A stretch of 64,000 bases of DNA, from the NCBI GenBank assembly GCA_020746995.1, contig JAGPXD010000004.1, forward strand, positions 186,001 through 250,000, in the 5' to 3' direction. Below, piece by piece: positions 1-12,200 of this stretch (the stretch's first letter is position 1; the number at the start of each line of letters is the position of its first letter). A model generated the notes under the pieces. The model searched no databases, was not told where the DNA came from, and was given only the letters and a program-made list of their open reading frames with translations. Both the position numbers and the translations under genes were made by a program. Source of the stretch: Plectosphaerella cucumerina. Its lineage: Eukaryota; Ascomycota; Sordariomycetes; Glomerellales; Plectosphaerellaceae.

Positions 1-2789
1 ACAGCGTCGACAGCTTGGCAATGTTGACTCCGGGGTGGATGAAGGCCTGGATGGCAATCTCGCTGAGGCGGCGAACGACGTTGGTGGTGCCGCCGGCCAC
101 TTGGGCTTCTTGGCGGATAAAGTTGCTGGCGACGAACAGTTTGTTCTTCGGGTTGGACTCGTCGTGATGCTGGGGGACAGTCTGCTCGTATCCGGGCTCC
201 ACGAGGGGAGACACGTCTCTTGCGATGGCGATGGAGTAGAGAAGGTCTCGGTTCTCTCGGCCATCGAGGAGGCGGCGGAGCTGGCCGAGATGTTCTTCCC
301 TCTTAGCAACCATGGCGGGGCTCCTATCCTCGCCGCACCGCAGATACTCGGCCAGAGTGTACCAGAAGTGGAATTCCCGGCTGCGCAGGTTTTGCGGGTC
401 GTTGGTCGGGCGGGCGAGTGGGTTGTCCATGAGGGAGTCGCCGTTGAGGAGAGTCTGGATGACGAGAACACGGTTCCGTGCTTCGACGCCATCGGCAGGG
501 TGTGGCATGACCGTTGACGAGGCGTTGCTTGCTGGGGGGCAGAGGGTGTATGGCAGCGTGGCCAGAGCCCAGATGAGCCTCGCTTCCAACACACCCGATG
601 AAACCATGGCGGCGTGGTTGGTCGGCTGAGCTCGCTGGATCATGTGCAGAAATGCCGCAAAGACGTTGACGACGTTTTGCTCGTTGGGAAAGGTGAAAAT
701 CCCGGACGGATCTTTATGCTGGAACCAGTCCGTCTCGAAAAAGTTGTTCAGGCCCTGGACGTACACCTCGTGGTACACTCGGACAATCTCCTTGAAGAGA
801 TCGTCCGTCAGGGTCACTGGCGGCACATCCGGCATGGGCCCGAGAAGGCCAATCATCTCCTCGACCTTCATCTTCTTCGCTACTTGGTCAGTGGTGTCAG
901 CGGGAGGCCTTGAAGCGCGGTCTGGGAGGGGACACGGACCTCTCAGATGAGCGTTGATCCCTGAGCCAGGTTGGTGGCCCGCGGTAGAGGTGGCAGAGGT
1001 GAGTGATGGGAGGTTGTGGTGAAGCGCCGGGTCAACAGCCTGGGAATATTCGTATCCCTCACCCTTGACTGGTGGCGAGGCGCTCGTGTGAGAAGTGTCG
1101 AAGGTCTGAGGTGGTGCCGGTGGACCGTAGGAACTCGAAAGCACTGCCGGCTGACTGCCGTATGGGTTGGATGACGGAGGTGGTCCGCTGGGTATGGAGG
1201 ATGGCAGCGTCGGTGCGGACACGAGAGACTTGTTGCTGCTCGGGATATTGTTTGAGGCGATCTGAAGCCCCGACGGGCCTTGCTGCGACTTGAAGATGGG
1301 ATCGTAGCCCAGACAGTCGCGCTTTGACTTTTTGCAATTGTTGCAAGTCGGTTGTGCCTCGTCACACTGTAAACGTCAGATAGAGTACTAAAGTCACCGG
1401 CGTGGTGTTGATGATGAGAGTGTGTGCGACGGTGGGCAGATGGAGGGGCAGATGGCAATCAGGCGGGGCACGGTGTGCGGTGAGCCATCCAATCACGCCG
1501 AAGCGAGAGGGGATGCCTGTTGCAGGTCTTGAGATGGCATGGCGAGACAACCTGGCACCGTGTGGTCTCGCTTCGCAGTAGCTCCAGGTCAAGCGATATC
1601 AAGCGACATCAAGCGATCTTTCGCCAAAAAGCCACCGGCGCCACTTGGGGACGTCCCTTTGATCTCGCCATCTTCATCAACGTCTGCCCACCATGCGCCA
1701 TTCCGACCAGCGCTTCGCCATCGATCGAACATGGGGAAAAAGAATGGAAACCACGAACCTTGATCCGCCTTTTCCGGCAAGTTAAGCAGCCAGTCTTGGT
1801 CCGACGCTTGATTTCCTGAAAACATTGTGAGCGACTGCGACGCGACAACTGTGAGCCTGTTGTGCTGCCGGGACTCGCCAGCGGTCCCACAACCATGGAC
1901 GCACCTTTTTCGGGCCTCGAAACCGCGCATCGGCGTGCGGCGGAATCGCATATCGTTGCGCGGCGGGGTCTGGCGGGAACAGGTATGGGTTCTGCGGTGG
2001 CATCGGCATGTAGCCGTGAGGCAACAGGTTCGAAATGGCCGGGGCGTGAGGCACCGACGAAGGCATGTGCGACTGGGGGTGCTGGTGCTGCATGTGGTGC
2101 TGCAAGTGGCCCTGGTGCTGTTGCTGCTGCTGCGGTGGTGGTGGCAGCTGCTGTTGTGGTTGTTGAGACAAGGGATCAAAGGTCTTGACGCTCGGCAGGG
2201 AAATCGGCGCGCCGGGGCTCGCCCGGTAGGTATCGGCGGGAGGCTGCGTAGGAGGGTATGTGTATCCCCCAGACTGTGATCCAGGCGAGGCATATGTGCT
2301 CAACGCGTGGGCGTAGCTCGAAAGTGAGCGGCCCATGTCGCCGTTCTGTTGACCGTGGGACATGGCGGGCGACGCCGACGACCCCGCGTCCCCGTTTTGC
2401 AGTTGCGCGTGGGCAGCAGCTTGAGGCGAAGGAAGGTCTGCGCTGTCTGTGGGAACGTATTCTCGCGGTGACGTGGCGGCATCAGTCGGTGCCTGTGTCG
2501 GAGGGGCGGCAGGGGCACTGGTGCCGTTCGGGTCGGACTGGTTGTCGGCGAGGAGGAGGGCGGAGGAAACGTCGTCGTTGGCGTCAGGTTCGGCGGTGAC
2601 TGCTGGGGCGTGGGGGTGTTCCGCGAGAGGAGGTCGAGACTCTGGTTGAGGCTGTTGCGGCGGCTGCGGCGGCGGCGGTGTATGGGTGCTGCCGGCGGGG
2701 GAGAGACGGATGGGGACGGAGGGAGATGTTGTCGTCGACGCGCCGGCGTCAGCTGCCGAGATGGCAGCAGATATGTCGTCGAGAGCCAT
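1..2789 (-). CDS. Zn2Cys6 (C6) fungal transcription factor, 3' end outside window
   Basis: A fungal DNA-binding transcription regulator. Exons read 2789-1905, 1815-1759 and 1366-1 (continuing past the window edge), at least 769 residues. The binuclear zinc cluster has the exact C-X2-C-X6-C-X6-C-X2-C-X6-C spacing (C305, C308, C315, C322, C325, C332), with basic residues RKRRIK between the second and third cysteines. It is split by the 392 nt intron, the longest in the window, just before the third cysteine. Unusually, the cluster sits about 300 residues in, after a Pro/Gln/Ala-rich region with Q and HQ runs (DNA about 2075-2175). The C-terminal part after about residue 450 (for example DDLFKEIVRVYHEVY) looks like the helical fungal-specific regulatory domain (Fungal_trans_2 type). 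That family assignment is from memory of its style, not a search. The start is the first ATG of the open frame; a shorter isoform starting nearer the cluster cannot be excluded. Target genes unknown. Confidence 0.85.
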
Positions 2790-5700
2790 GGGTCGGGATT
2801 TTAATTACAGATTTTTATGGAGCCACGATCTGACGTTTCGATGGGCAAGGGGAGAGCGGCCAGAGAGGCTCGGCGCCCCTGGCCGGGAGGGCGAGGCGCT
2901 CTGGCGATTGGGAGGTGTCCTGACGAACAGGGTGACCTCTTGTCCGCTTTGGCGGTCCTGGAGATCCTGGGGGGTGGGTATGGATCCTTCGAGCTCAGTC
3001 GGGCAGGGCACAACTACCTGCCCGGCAACATGGACCGTGTATCGTCTGAGGCCAGTCCGGTATGCCGGGAGAAGGGCCTCTGGGAGGGCGCAGTCGACGG
3101 CGGTGGTCGTGGACGCGGACGGGATGTCCAGGTTCAGCACGAGGTGCAGCGAGGAGCCGGCTGTTCCCTGTAGCCCCAGTTTGTGCGCGTGTCCGCCGCC
3201 GAGAAGAACGACGTGCTGTCTTGTTGCGCGCGGGCGCGTGTGTATGCGCTCTGGGGTGTGTGGACGTCGAGGACAGGCAGCGGCGCGAGTCGGCGTACGT
3301 GGTAGACGGGGGTGTGGTGGTGAGGGTCGGGGGTCGAGGCGGAGCGCGGATCAACGCGAGGAGCGAAGCGGGAGGGTGTGGTGGCAGGGAGGGGGACTGA
3401 TTGACCGAATGGGAGACGGTCGAAATACCGCCTCTGGGGTTGCGGCTTTTCGTTGTCGTGGTCTGCGGCGCGGCGGCGGTAGCTGTAAGTGGTGAGAGTG
3501 TTCGGGGGCTCCAGGCGCGAGAATGGAAGTGGGCGTGTCTGATGGTGCTGGGAGGTGTCTGCACAAAATTTTGCAGGCACGGTAGGTATTCGGTGGGGTG
3601 TGGGTTTAGTGTTGGCTTCACTGGCACTTGGTTCGGGTGACTTGGCCGCGCAGACGGGAACACCACGCGCTGCGCACTGCGCTCCTCGGCCCGGAGTGTT
3701 TTTAGCTAGGGGTAGGAAAGAAAGGTTGACAAGCAGGACCCCGGAGGATTCTTTTCACGCGTGTGAGGGCGTGGGAGAGTGCAGAGAGGCAGCTGTTCGG
3801 GAACTGGGAGTGGAGATGGAGAAGGAGCAGGACTGGATGGCAGCCAGGGATTGGTTTACGGTGGTGTGGGCGTATACATTGTCCTCGACCTCCGTCTGTG
3901 TTCTCACCAGCAACAGACCGCTGAACTTGAACGCTTGGTTCAATCCGAGCTGTTTGCAGGCATTTCCATCACAGTAGTATGATGTTCTTCAACATTTGAC
4001 CCCTTAGCTGGAGGGTTTTGATGCGACTGACAGGCCAAACGACTGGGAAGCCAGACGACAGCAGATGCCCCAGGACGCGTAGAGCTGCCTCGGCCTGTGC
4101 CTCCAGCGCCGCTGTTCATACAATGAACCTCTTCCCCAGCTCCAGCCTATGTCGAGCTTGAGCTTGAGCTTGAGCTGATCCCGGCCCTTCAAGTTGGCTC
4201 GAGATGTGGCGAGGCCACGGTGTTTGCTCGCCCAGCTTCCCCCCAGCGGTACCACTTCGGGGCGATTTCGTCGGACAGGCTTCAGCCGCGCGGAAGGAGA
4301 AAAAAGAGGCGCGAGCCCAATCGGAACTGACCAGGGCTCCCCCCCAAGGACTGCGACCTGACGTTGGGTTCGTCCGTCGGAAGAACCTGGGATAAATCGC
4401 CAGGCACCAAACAGAACCCAGGGTCTGTTCCTGGGAGGCCCTGCCCTGCACGTTCCCGAAAGGGCCTGTCCGTTGGAATCAGCCGAGGGTCGTTCTCGGT
4501 TGTTGGGATGGACGGGCCGTCTTGCCATTTGAATGCTGGCACCTCGCCTTTTCGACACTGGATGACGACTGCACAAACACTGAACACGCTTCGCCCGTCT
4601 GGTACGCCCGTCTACAAGGGCGGTCAGCGCTGGCATGACATTTCTGTTCGTCCGTATCGCTGCTTGTCATCTCCCATCCTCGTCAACTTTGCCCCGATGG
4701 AGATGGGATGAGTGCGGAACTGGCCCTGTTGGCTGTTGCATGAACCTTGCCAACCAAAACTACTCGAATCGTGCAGCAGATCATTGAACGCTTTGATTCC
4801 TCCCAATTTCCCAACGGCGGGCTTCCGTGGTAGACCTCGTCATACGTTTGTACGTTCTTATGAGATGGATGCTGGAAATCCCTCGACCTCCGCCTGCTAC
4901 CATCATGACTGGCCGCGTCGGCCGAGGAGCCTCCTCGAGCAGGGCTTCCGTTGTTCCCCTTCGAAGCTGGACGGAGCCCCCTGGCCGGTGTGGCCATTTC
5001 AGAAACCTTCTGCATCGTCCCCAGACTCGCGCGTCCATCTGCGAGTCAGTCGACGATCCCAGGGCTCCGTCTCAGCGGTACGTCGCTCCGTCGAGCAGCT
5101 TCACACCAAGGAGAGTCCCGTCCATCCCCGCCAGTATCAGAACAGCATGGGTGCGGGGGTCGTAGTGGGAGGGTTCTACCGCCTGCATCTCCTTGATAGA
5201 CGCCCCTGCAATGATGAAGTCGTTCACACCCTTCCATCAGTGGTGAACTCTAGGCCTTCAAATCGATAGCAAGTCCGTCAGTCCACGTATTGCCAGTGTA
5301 TCTGATACTGAATACCTGGCACCGAGCCGGCTGTTGACGTCGCTGACATTCCAACTGACCGAGACCGGGTCATCAGCCCTACCTGGCACCCAGGTCTGCG
5401 CTCGCTGGCGGCACAAGCATTATGATGGGGTCCCTGGATATTCGGCCCCGATTCCCAGGCATGGGTCGGACTCCTCACACCCTGGAATACGTGCCTGGCC
5501 ATCGGCCGCAACACAATACACTTATGAAGCTTGCCTTGGGACGCCGTCAGGTATCCTCATCGGTGCTGGGACCCTTCCAGCATGAACTCCTTCTCTGAGG
5601 CAAGTATTTGAGGACTTCTCATCAGACACGACGATGCGCAAGACGAGCCCAAGCTGCCAGGCTTCCGACCGGACCTTGACCCGTTATCGCCGCTATATCG

Positions 5701-6424
5701 GACAAACCATGCAATAGAGCAAGGGCCCATCCGCTTCGTGCACATCTTCAGTCCCCTCGCCCAGCCCGCTTTGCACGGCAGCACGAGCCGCTCGTGCGAT
5801 CGATCTGCCCCTGCGACACATGTCCCTCCTCACTGCGCTCCCGTGTCTCCGGCCACACGTCCTCGGCGTTCTATCTTCACCCTATCGTACAGTTCTCGTT
5901 TACCTGCTGCACACTAAGCCGGTCGGGCCGGGACACGTTGCCCGTCGTCCGCTTCGATCGCGACGCGAGCCGGACGTCAGATTCGCGAGTTTTCGCCTAT
6001 GGTAGCGCTTCCACCCTCCCAAGTCGGTCGACATGCCGAGCGCCATCCGTCCAGCCATCCTTCCTGCATATTCCTCAATCGGATCACGGAGAGCCGTTCA
6101 ATGCCATCCCATGGCTCGGTCCATTCTCCCGCCTTTACGGCCATTTCACAGCGGCTGCCTTTGCTGCGGGATGGCTTACGTCACAGAAGCAAGACATCGC
6201 AAGGCTGAGACACATCGAAGCCCGGGTTTTGTCTCCGACTTGCCGGTTGTACGTTCGAGACACTCGTTTACTAGCGTGTCGAGACACCTCACGTCTCCTG
6301 GGAACATCTGATAACGGCCTGACCTCCGCTGCAACCTCGTCATTGCATTAACTTCCACAGTAGAAACAGAAACTTGATACATCTTGTTGGACCCGTGGCC
6401 CCTCCCCAGACGGTTGCCGGCGCT
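2790..6424. other. Gene-free 3.6 kb upstream/intergenic stretch
   Basis: No open frame here shows a recognisable domain, a splice pattern or sustained codon bias. The GT-rich part 2800-3650 is probably the leader and promoter of the Zn2Cys6 gene read leftward. The part next to 6424 lies downstream of the leftward ChAPs gene. Apart from a short hexamer repeat near 4154, I see no mobile element or RNA gene. Confidence 0.6.
4154..4176. repeat. GAGCTT hexamer microsatellite
   Basis: Nearly four perfect copies of GAGCTT in a row, in non-coding DNA. Simple-sequence repeat with no evident function. Confidence 0.8.
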
Positions 6425-8763
6425 CTAGCCGTCGGTGCCGCTGCTGCGGAAAGTAGCGCACAGGGCGGCGTAATGGTGCGTCAGGTCCAGGACTGGCTGT
6501 GGTAGACTGGTGGCCTGGATGATGCTCCTGACCTTGACGGCGCCCTCATTCTCGATCAGGGTCCGGATGACAAGGAGCAGCTCGGGCGAGAACTCAGAGT
6601 ACCACCGGTATTGCCATGTGACGAGGCGGATCGTGGCTCCCACTGTTTCTCGCGTATCTTTGCGGGTCTGGTAGACGCGCAGGATGCCGGACAAAGCCTT
6701 CGGGCTGAAGCGAGCGGCAAGGCAGGCCGTGTACGCTTCGGTAGCCTCATCGGTGTGCTGGAGGCGCTCGGCCAGAGATCCGAGAATCTCCCATTCTTCG
6801 GCCGACTTGCGGTATTGCATGGACTGGGCCCTGAACTGGGCCATTTGTGTGCGCCAGATGGTGTACACCCGCAGATCTTCATACAAAACCATGAAGAGGC
6901 TGTCGAGCCATCTCTCGCACAGCCTCTTGTTGTTGAGCTTGGAAAGATGCTCGTCGTTCTGGTGGGCCTGTTCGCATCATTAGGGGCCATACATCCTACA
7001 ACGATGGAAATCAACTTACAGCCTCTGGATCCGTCTTGACCTCGCCGGGATCAATCGCATGAGTAGGCTTCTCCACCGCGGCTTCGCCTTCAACCTCGGC
7101 TATCGCGGTCGATTCTCCGGCCTCTGAACGGCCCTCGTCCTCAGGGACGGAATGGCCGCCGTTTGTGGCGGGATCTGGCGTTCCTCTCAGGCCGTCGGTG
7201 CTCGCGTTGCGCTGCGTCGAGGCCGGCTGCGTCGCCTCGCTCTTTTCCGTGCGGTACTCGTCCTCCATGACAAACACCGTGCTCCGGATCTTGAGCAGCT
7301 GGTCCCACCCAATCTTCTGGGCCATCTCGGTGAGAATGCCGTATGCGTGCTTGAAGGTGCCCTTGTACAAGGCGGCACGGAGGTTGAGGAGGCTGGGGTC
7401 GACCTGCTCTGCGTAGCGGGCTTCCGGCTCGCTGTCGATTTCGTCCAGGCGCGTCTCCGGCAGCGTCGGGAGGTAGACGTCTTTGGGTTCGGGCATGGCC
7501 GGGGCATCCTTATCCTGGTAGGTGAACATGGGGCACGAGTTCAGGATTGTGAGAGCATTCTCCCAGTCCTCCATCGCCACGTAGACCTGCGCCAGCCGAG
7601 CCCAGGTGCCGAATTCGCTGGGAGCGGCAATGGTGCTTCGGTCTGCACAGCCCAGAGCCATCCGAAGACGCTCGTCCTTCTGCTCAGGCGTCGCGGTGGG
7701 TGACAGTGCCTTCTTGAGGAGGAACTCGGCTTGCGTGTCGAGCATGACATAGTCCATCGGAGACTCCTTCAGAGCTTGGTGCAGGATCCTCACGCCTTGC
7801 ACCTCCTCGTTGGCCATGAAGAGGACCTTGGCCAGGAGCGACGAGACCTCGACGTTCTGAGTGCGGAGCTTCTCGAACAGGTTGATTCCGGAAGCGTAGC
7901 GCCCGGTAGTCTCGAGATACTTGAGCAGGCCGGCCGTCAGGTGGTTCGAAACGTTGTTGGGCACTTGAACGATGGAGTCGGATCCCAGCTGCCAGCCTAG
8001 TACAGTCAGTGCCGTTTTGGTTATGGAAGAGCATCGACATACCTCGGAAGAAGAGCTGCTCGGCCGCGTTGAGGAATCGATGCTCCGTCTCCGTGTTGGT
8101 GACTGGGTTGAACCGGCGCACGCCCATCACCTTGCGGATGGTCTCGCCACTGCCGTCGTCGGCATATGAGTACGCGCGCAGCACGCTGCAGAGATACGTT
8201 TCGAGCCACAGGTCTTCCGTGGCCTTGCGCTTCTCGCCACGCTCGTCCACGCAGTAGGCCTCGACGGAGCCGGGGATGGTGACGTGGACGCGCATGTCCA
8301 GGCGAGAGAACGCATTGTAGCAACTGTGTCGCACAAGCTAATTAGTGATGGAATTCCCCAGCGCACCCAGAGACAACCCACCAGTATAGTCCCTCCACAA
8401 TCTTGGTCTGGGCCGAAGGGCCATGCTCTCGGTAGGTCAATGTGTTGATGTATGCTGCCAGACTGGCTGAGGATGACGCATCGACACCGGTGACATGGTG
8501 ATACACCCCGATCTGGAGAATCCGTCAGAAACGCAACGGTTGTGGTCTGCCGGGAAACGTGCCTGCTTGCCCTGGCTTCCTTTTGCCTGCTTCAACAGGT
8601 GGACCAGGTCGGGAGGTCCGAGTTCGCGCAAGGATAGTAGGGAGTCGGTTCGGGCCTCGATCGATTCGTGGATGACCTCTTCGGTGAGCCTGCAGTAGAG
8701 AGTCAGAATCGATCATCAACGGTACAATGGACAAACGTACTCAGGAACCGCGGGCGCGACCAT
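6425..8763 (-). CDS. ChAPs family protein (exomer cargo adaptor, Bch1/Bud7-like)
   Basis: Predicted Chs5p-Arf1p-binding protein. In yeast the ChAPs (Bch1, Bud7, Bch2, Chs6) join Chs5 and Arf1 in the exomer coat at the trans-Golgi and carry chitin synthase and other cargo to the surface. Six exons: 8763-8741, 8689-8563, 8512-8382, 8323-8043, 7996-7020, 6967-6425, giving 693 residues, close to the usual fungal length. Family stretches seen include TGVDASSSASLAAYI near the N-terminus, EDLWLETYLCSVLRAYSYAD, and the TPR-like core (LLAKVLFMANEEVQGVRIL, TWARLAQVYVAMEDWENAL). The second intron (8562-8513) has a GC donor (CAG/GCACGT); no GT donor there keeps the conserved frame into GVYHHVTGV. A 46-58 nt size range for all five introns is normal. 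Divergent from HIR3 with a 465 bp shared upstream region. Which paralogue it matches best cannot be told by eye. Confidence 0.88.
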
Positions 8764-9228
8764 GATGATGGCTGGCAGCGGCCTGTCGCTAAGGGGCTAT
8801 GGTGTTGCTGCGCGAGCCGGCTCGCTGGATGAGTCTGAGACGGCGAGCAAGGCGAAATAGGAGACAGATATGAGTCAGGACAGATGTTCGCTCGGTGCGA
8901 CGAGTCCCAAGGTCAAAGGTTGGTGATAACAAAGGGTAACCTGGAACCAGGTTGGCCTGTTACAGGCTGACAGGAGCAGCTCATCTGGCGACAACCGGGC
9001 AGGCGAGCTTGCAGCTTGGAGCACGGGCCCTCCAATTGTGGCGGTGCATGTGGCGGACGTGTCCGCGTCTCGTCACTTCGGCGCGTCTTCCAGCACTTTA
9101 TTCGATTGACTTGATCTGGATCTTTCGACGATCAATCGCCATCAGTCGGAACTGCCACCTGCCACAATGCCGACTGGCCATCACTAAACAAAAAGGCCCC
9201 TTATTCGCGATCTTCGCATCCAGTCAAC
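8764..9228. promoter_or_regulatory. Shared divergent promoter, ChAPs / HIR3
   Basis: 465 bp between the start codons of two head-to-head genes, so both promoters must lie here. I found no clear TATA box. A spelled-out factor site cannot be supported. Confidence 0.6.
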
Positions 9229-12200
9229 ATGGTACGCGCTCGAGCCCGGCAGCGATGGGAAGCTGGAACGCTGACATCCACCTGTAGCCCGCCTTCCAGG
9301 CCATCAACGTTGAGCCAGAGGAAAGCTTCGAGGATGAAATCGACACGACGCGTCAGCTTCATGTGAGTTCGCCCATCGCTTTGGGAAGCTCCTGCTAAGC
9401 CTTACTTCCCCCACAGATCGATGAAGCCTTCAAGAGATTCCAGATTGCCCTGAAGCTCCACGCTCAAGGGCCGAGACTCTTCGACGAAGCTGCAGACGCA
9501 TACCATGACCTCTTCAAATCAGACATTTTCCGATACCCAGAGGCCAAGACCGAATACGAAAGAGCCGACCGACCACAGCGACTGACGCCAGAGTCTCTGT
9601 ACCCCGCGGGCATCGACCTGGCCACTGGGGAGGTGGACAACGCCGATAGCAGTCTTCCTCAAGCGTTATACCTTGCGCACAAGAATCGTGGCCAGTTCAC
9701 ACTCGACCGGATCCGGTACGCAGCCAGGACAGCTGCAGTCGACGCCGAAGACTTCTACGCCCGGGATGAAACAAGAGACGAGGCCTGCGACGCGTTGGTC
9801 GACTTCAATGCGGCACTTGACCGCGATCCTGCCGACGCGGAGCTCTGGCGTCGCATCGCTCGTGTTGCGGCATACCTGAAGAGCGCCAGGCTGAAACGGT
9901 TCTGCCTGGAGGCCGCAGTGGAGCTTGATGATGACCCAGCCGTGGAGGAAGTCGAGCCGCCGTCGCTTGCCGAGGGCCTCGCCGGCGAGGACCTCAAGGA
10001 GCACCTCAAAGTTCTCTCCGACGATGTGTCTCTTTCCCATCCGGTTCTAGGTCCCTGGATCAAGAGGGAGATTCTGCCCGCCATCCTGCGACACCTGGAC
10101 CCCATCCCGTTTCTTCCAAACCCGCTGAAGGACCTTCCGGGACACCACGTTACGATCAAGGACACGGCGGGAGATCGGATAAGCGTCAGATGCCCGACTG
10201 CGGCCTGGTCTGATATTGGCATGGGCCTGGTGAGGATGGCTGCAGAGACCGGGCCATCTGCGCAGCCAATCACCATCGAATTCCCCGAATCGGACCAGCA
10301 CGACGACACGGTGGACACAGCTGAAGCTATCGAGAGACAGCTCAACGACACATCACAAGTCGACAAGGACCAAGCGTCTTCGCCAACTGATCCATCTCCA
10401 ATGGAGGAAGGCAGAAAGACAAGCATTCCCGAGCCAGAGGACGTCAAGAAGGCCGCTGAAGCCTCCAGGAAAGGTCGAAGCGAGTCTATTGCGACTCGGA
10501 AGCGGTCGCAGTCAGCGGCAGGGCTACCAGAGGCAGTCGACGAAGATACTCTCGCCGAGAAGAGAAGCAAGCGCACCCGCCGCCGGGAAACGGCCGCTGA
10601 AGACATTGTCGATCGAACCACGCAGTACGCGAACCAGATAGCCGAGTTCCAGGCGGCCGATCGCAGCTTGTTCCAGATGACGAAGGACGCGCTCGAGAAC
10701 ATGGGAATCGGCAGCCATGACGTTTTTCACCGTCTTACAGAGGCGATCGACTCGTGCGAAGCCGATGACCGCGCGTCCAAACTCACCATGGAGGCATCGC
10801 AAGACCTCCGGCGATCTCTCCAGTCATTCAACGCCGACAACGCCAAGATATTGATTCACAAGAAGGAAACCAACACGCTGGGGATGTCAGCCTTCCTGGA
10901 GCACGCCAAGGGTAGCTCACTGGCTACCAGCACATTCCCCGTCTTCGTTGACACGCAGGGTACGCTGCCGTTTGCCAGGAGAGTCAACGCGCAATGGGCG
11001 CCGGCTCAGCAGGTCGCCTGGGAATGGGTCAAGGCCGTGGCGCCGAGCTACGTCGAATCAACCTGGTCGGCCGAGATGAAGACAGCAATGGTCCAAGTGA
11101 TCAGCCGGTTTGATCGAGACATCATGCACGCAGCGCGATTCGAGGTAACCCACGGTGGGCAGTCCAGCGGCAGCCTGCACGACTTGGCCCAAATCACACA
11201 GATGCTATTCGAGCTGCATCTCGACATTTACGACCGGATTACAAACCCCAATAGCGCCGTGGACTACGCAACGCGGGTCGAGGCGCGAGGTCGCATCGGC
11301 CGCTGGCTGGACTTTGCATCAGAGCTCCTCCGCCACGCATCGCCTGACAGCAAGGAGCTCCAGGCGAGGTTTCTCTGGGCCGCTGTCTTCTCTACAACCC
11401 TCACCGAGAATGCTTCGCGGGAGTACATTCTTCAGTGTTGGACAAGCCTGCGCGATTTCCTCACCCAGGAAGAGATCGAGCCGATTCGCCTTCAGAACAA
11501 CGCGGTGGTGCCTCAGATTTCCTCCAGGGCGGCCGACAATGAGATTTCCAAGTTGACGACCATGGACTTCTTCCTCGGGCTTTTCCAAAACGACATCAGC
11601 GACCCCGTCGCCGTCATCGACAACCTCGAGCCAGTCTTGAATCCCGAGTCAGTCTGCGTGGCACATGGCACGAACGATCCGCAGCCGCCGACCACCGAGC
11701 CCGAGGCATCCATCGAAAGTCTGGCGAGCCAAGGCCTGCAGGATCTGTGGAAGTTTGTCAAAGGTACCAGCACAGAGTTGAGGCTCTTCCTATGGACTCG
11801 GCTGAGTGATGCCTACTCGGCGATCAAATACAGCACCAAGGAATTTTCGTGCCAACTCAAGGCCATCGAGATGGTCGTTGCCGATCTGGATGGGGAGCAG
11901 TACCGCAAGACACCCAGCGAGACAAGGTGTGCTCTCCTGCTGCGAATGCTCAAGTCCGTTGACGAGCTCCTCATTCATGCCTTGTCAATGGCCCTCAACG
12001 ATGCCACGGCCTTTGACATCGTGGACGAAGCACATCTCAGGTCGACCGCGGCATCGCTGGCCACGTTGAGCTGCTTGCTCCATATCGCGGCGATTGTTGA
12101 TGACGAGATTCGGATAGGGATGACCGCGCCAGCTTCGGGCAATTCTCTTTACCAACAGTACACGAACAAACTCCGAGAGATCCAGGTGCGGACTTGGTGT

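Noticed and set aside
2790..6424. Relic transposon in the left gap
   Set aside because: No terminal repeats, target duplications, reverse transcriptase/transposase frames or AT-rich RIP signature visible.
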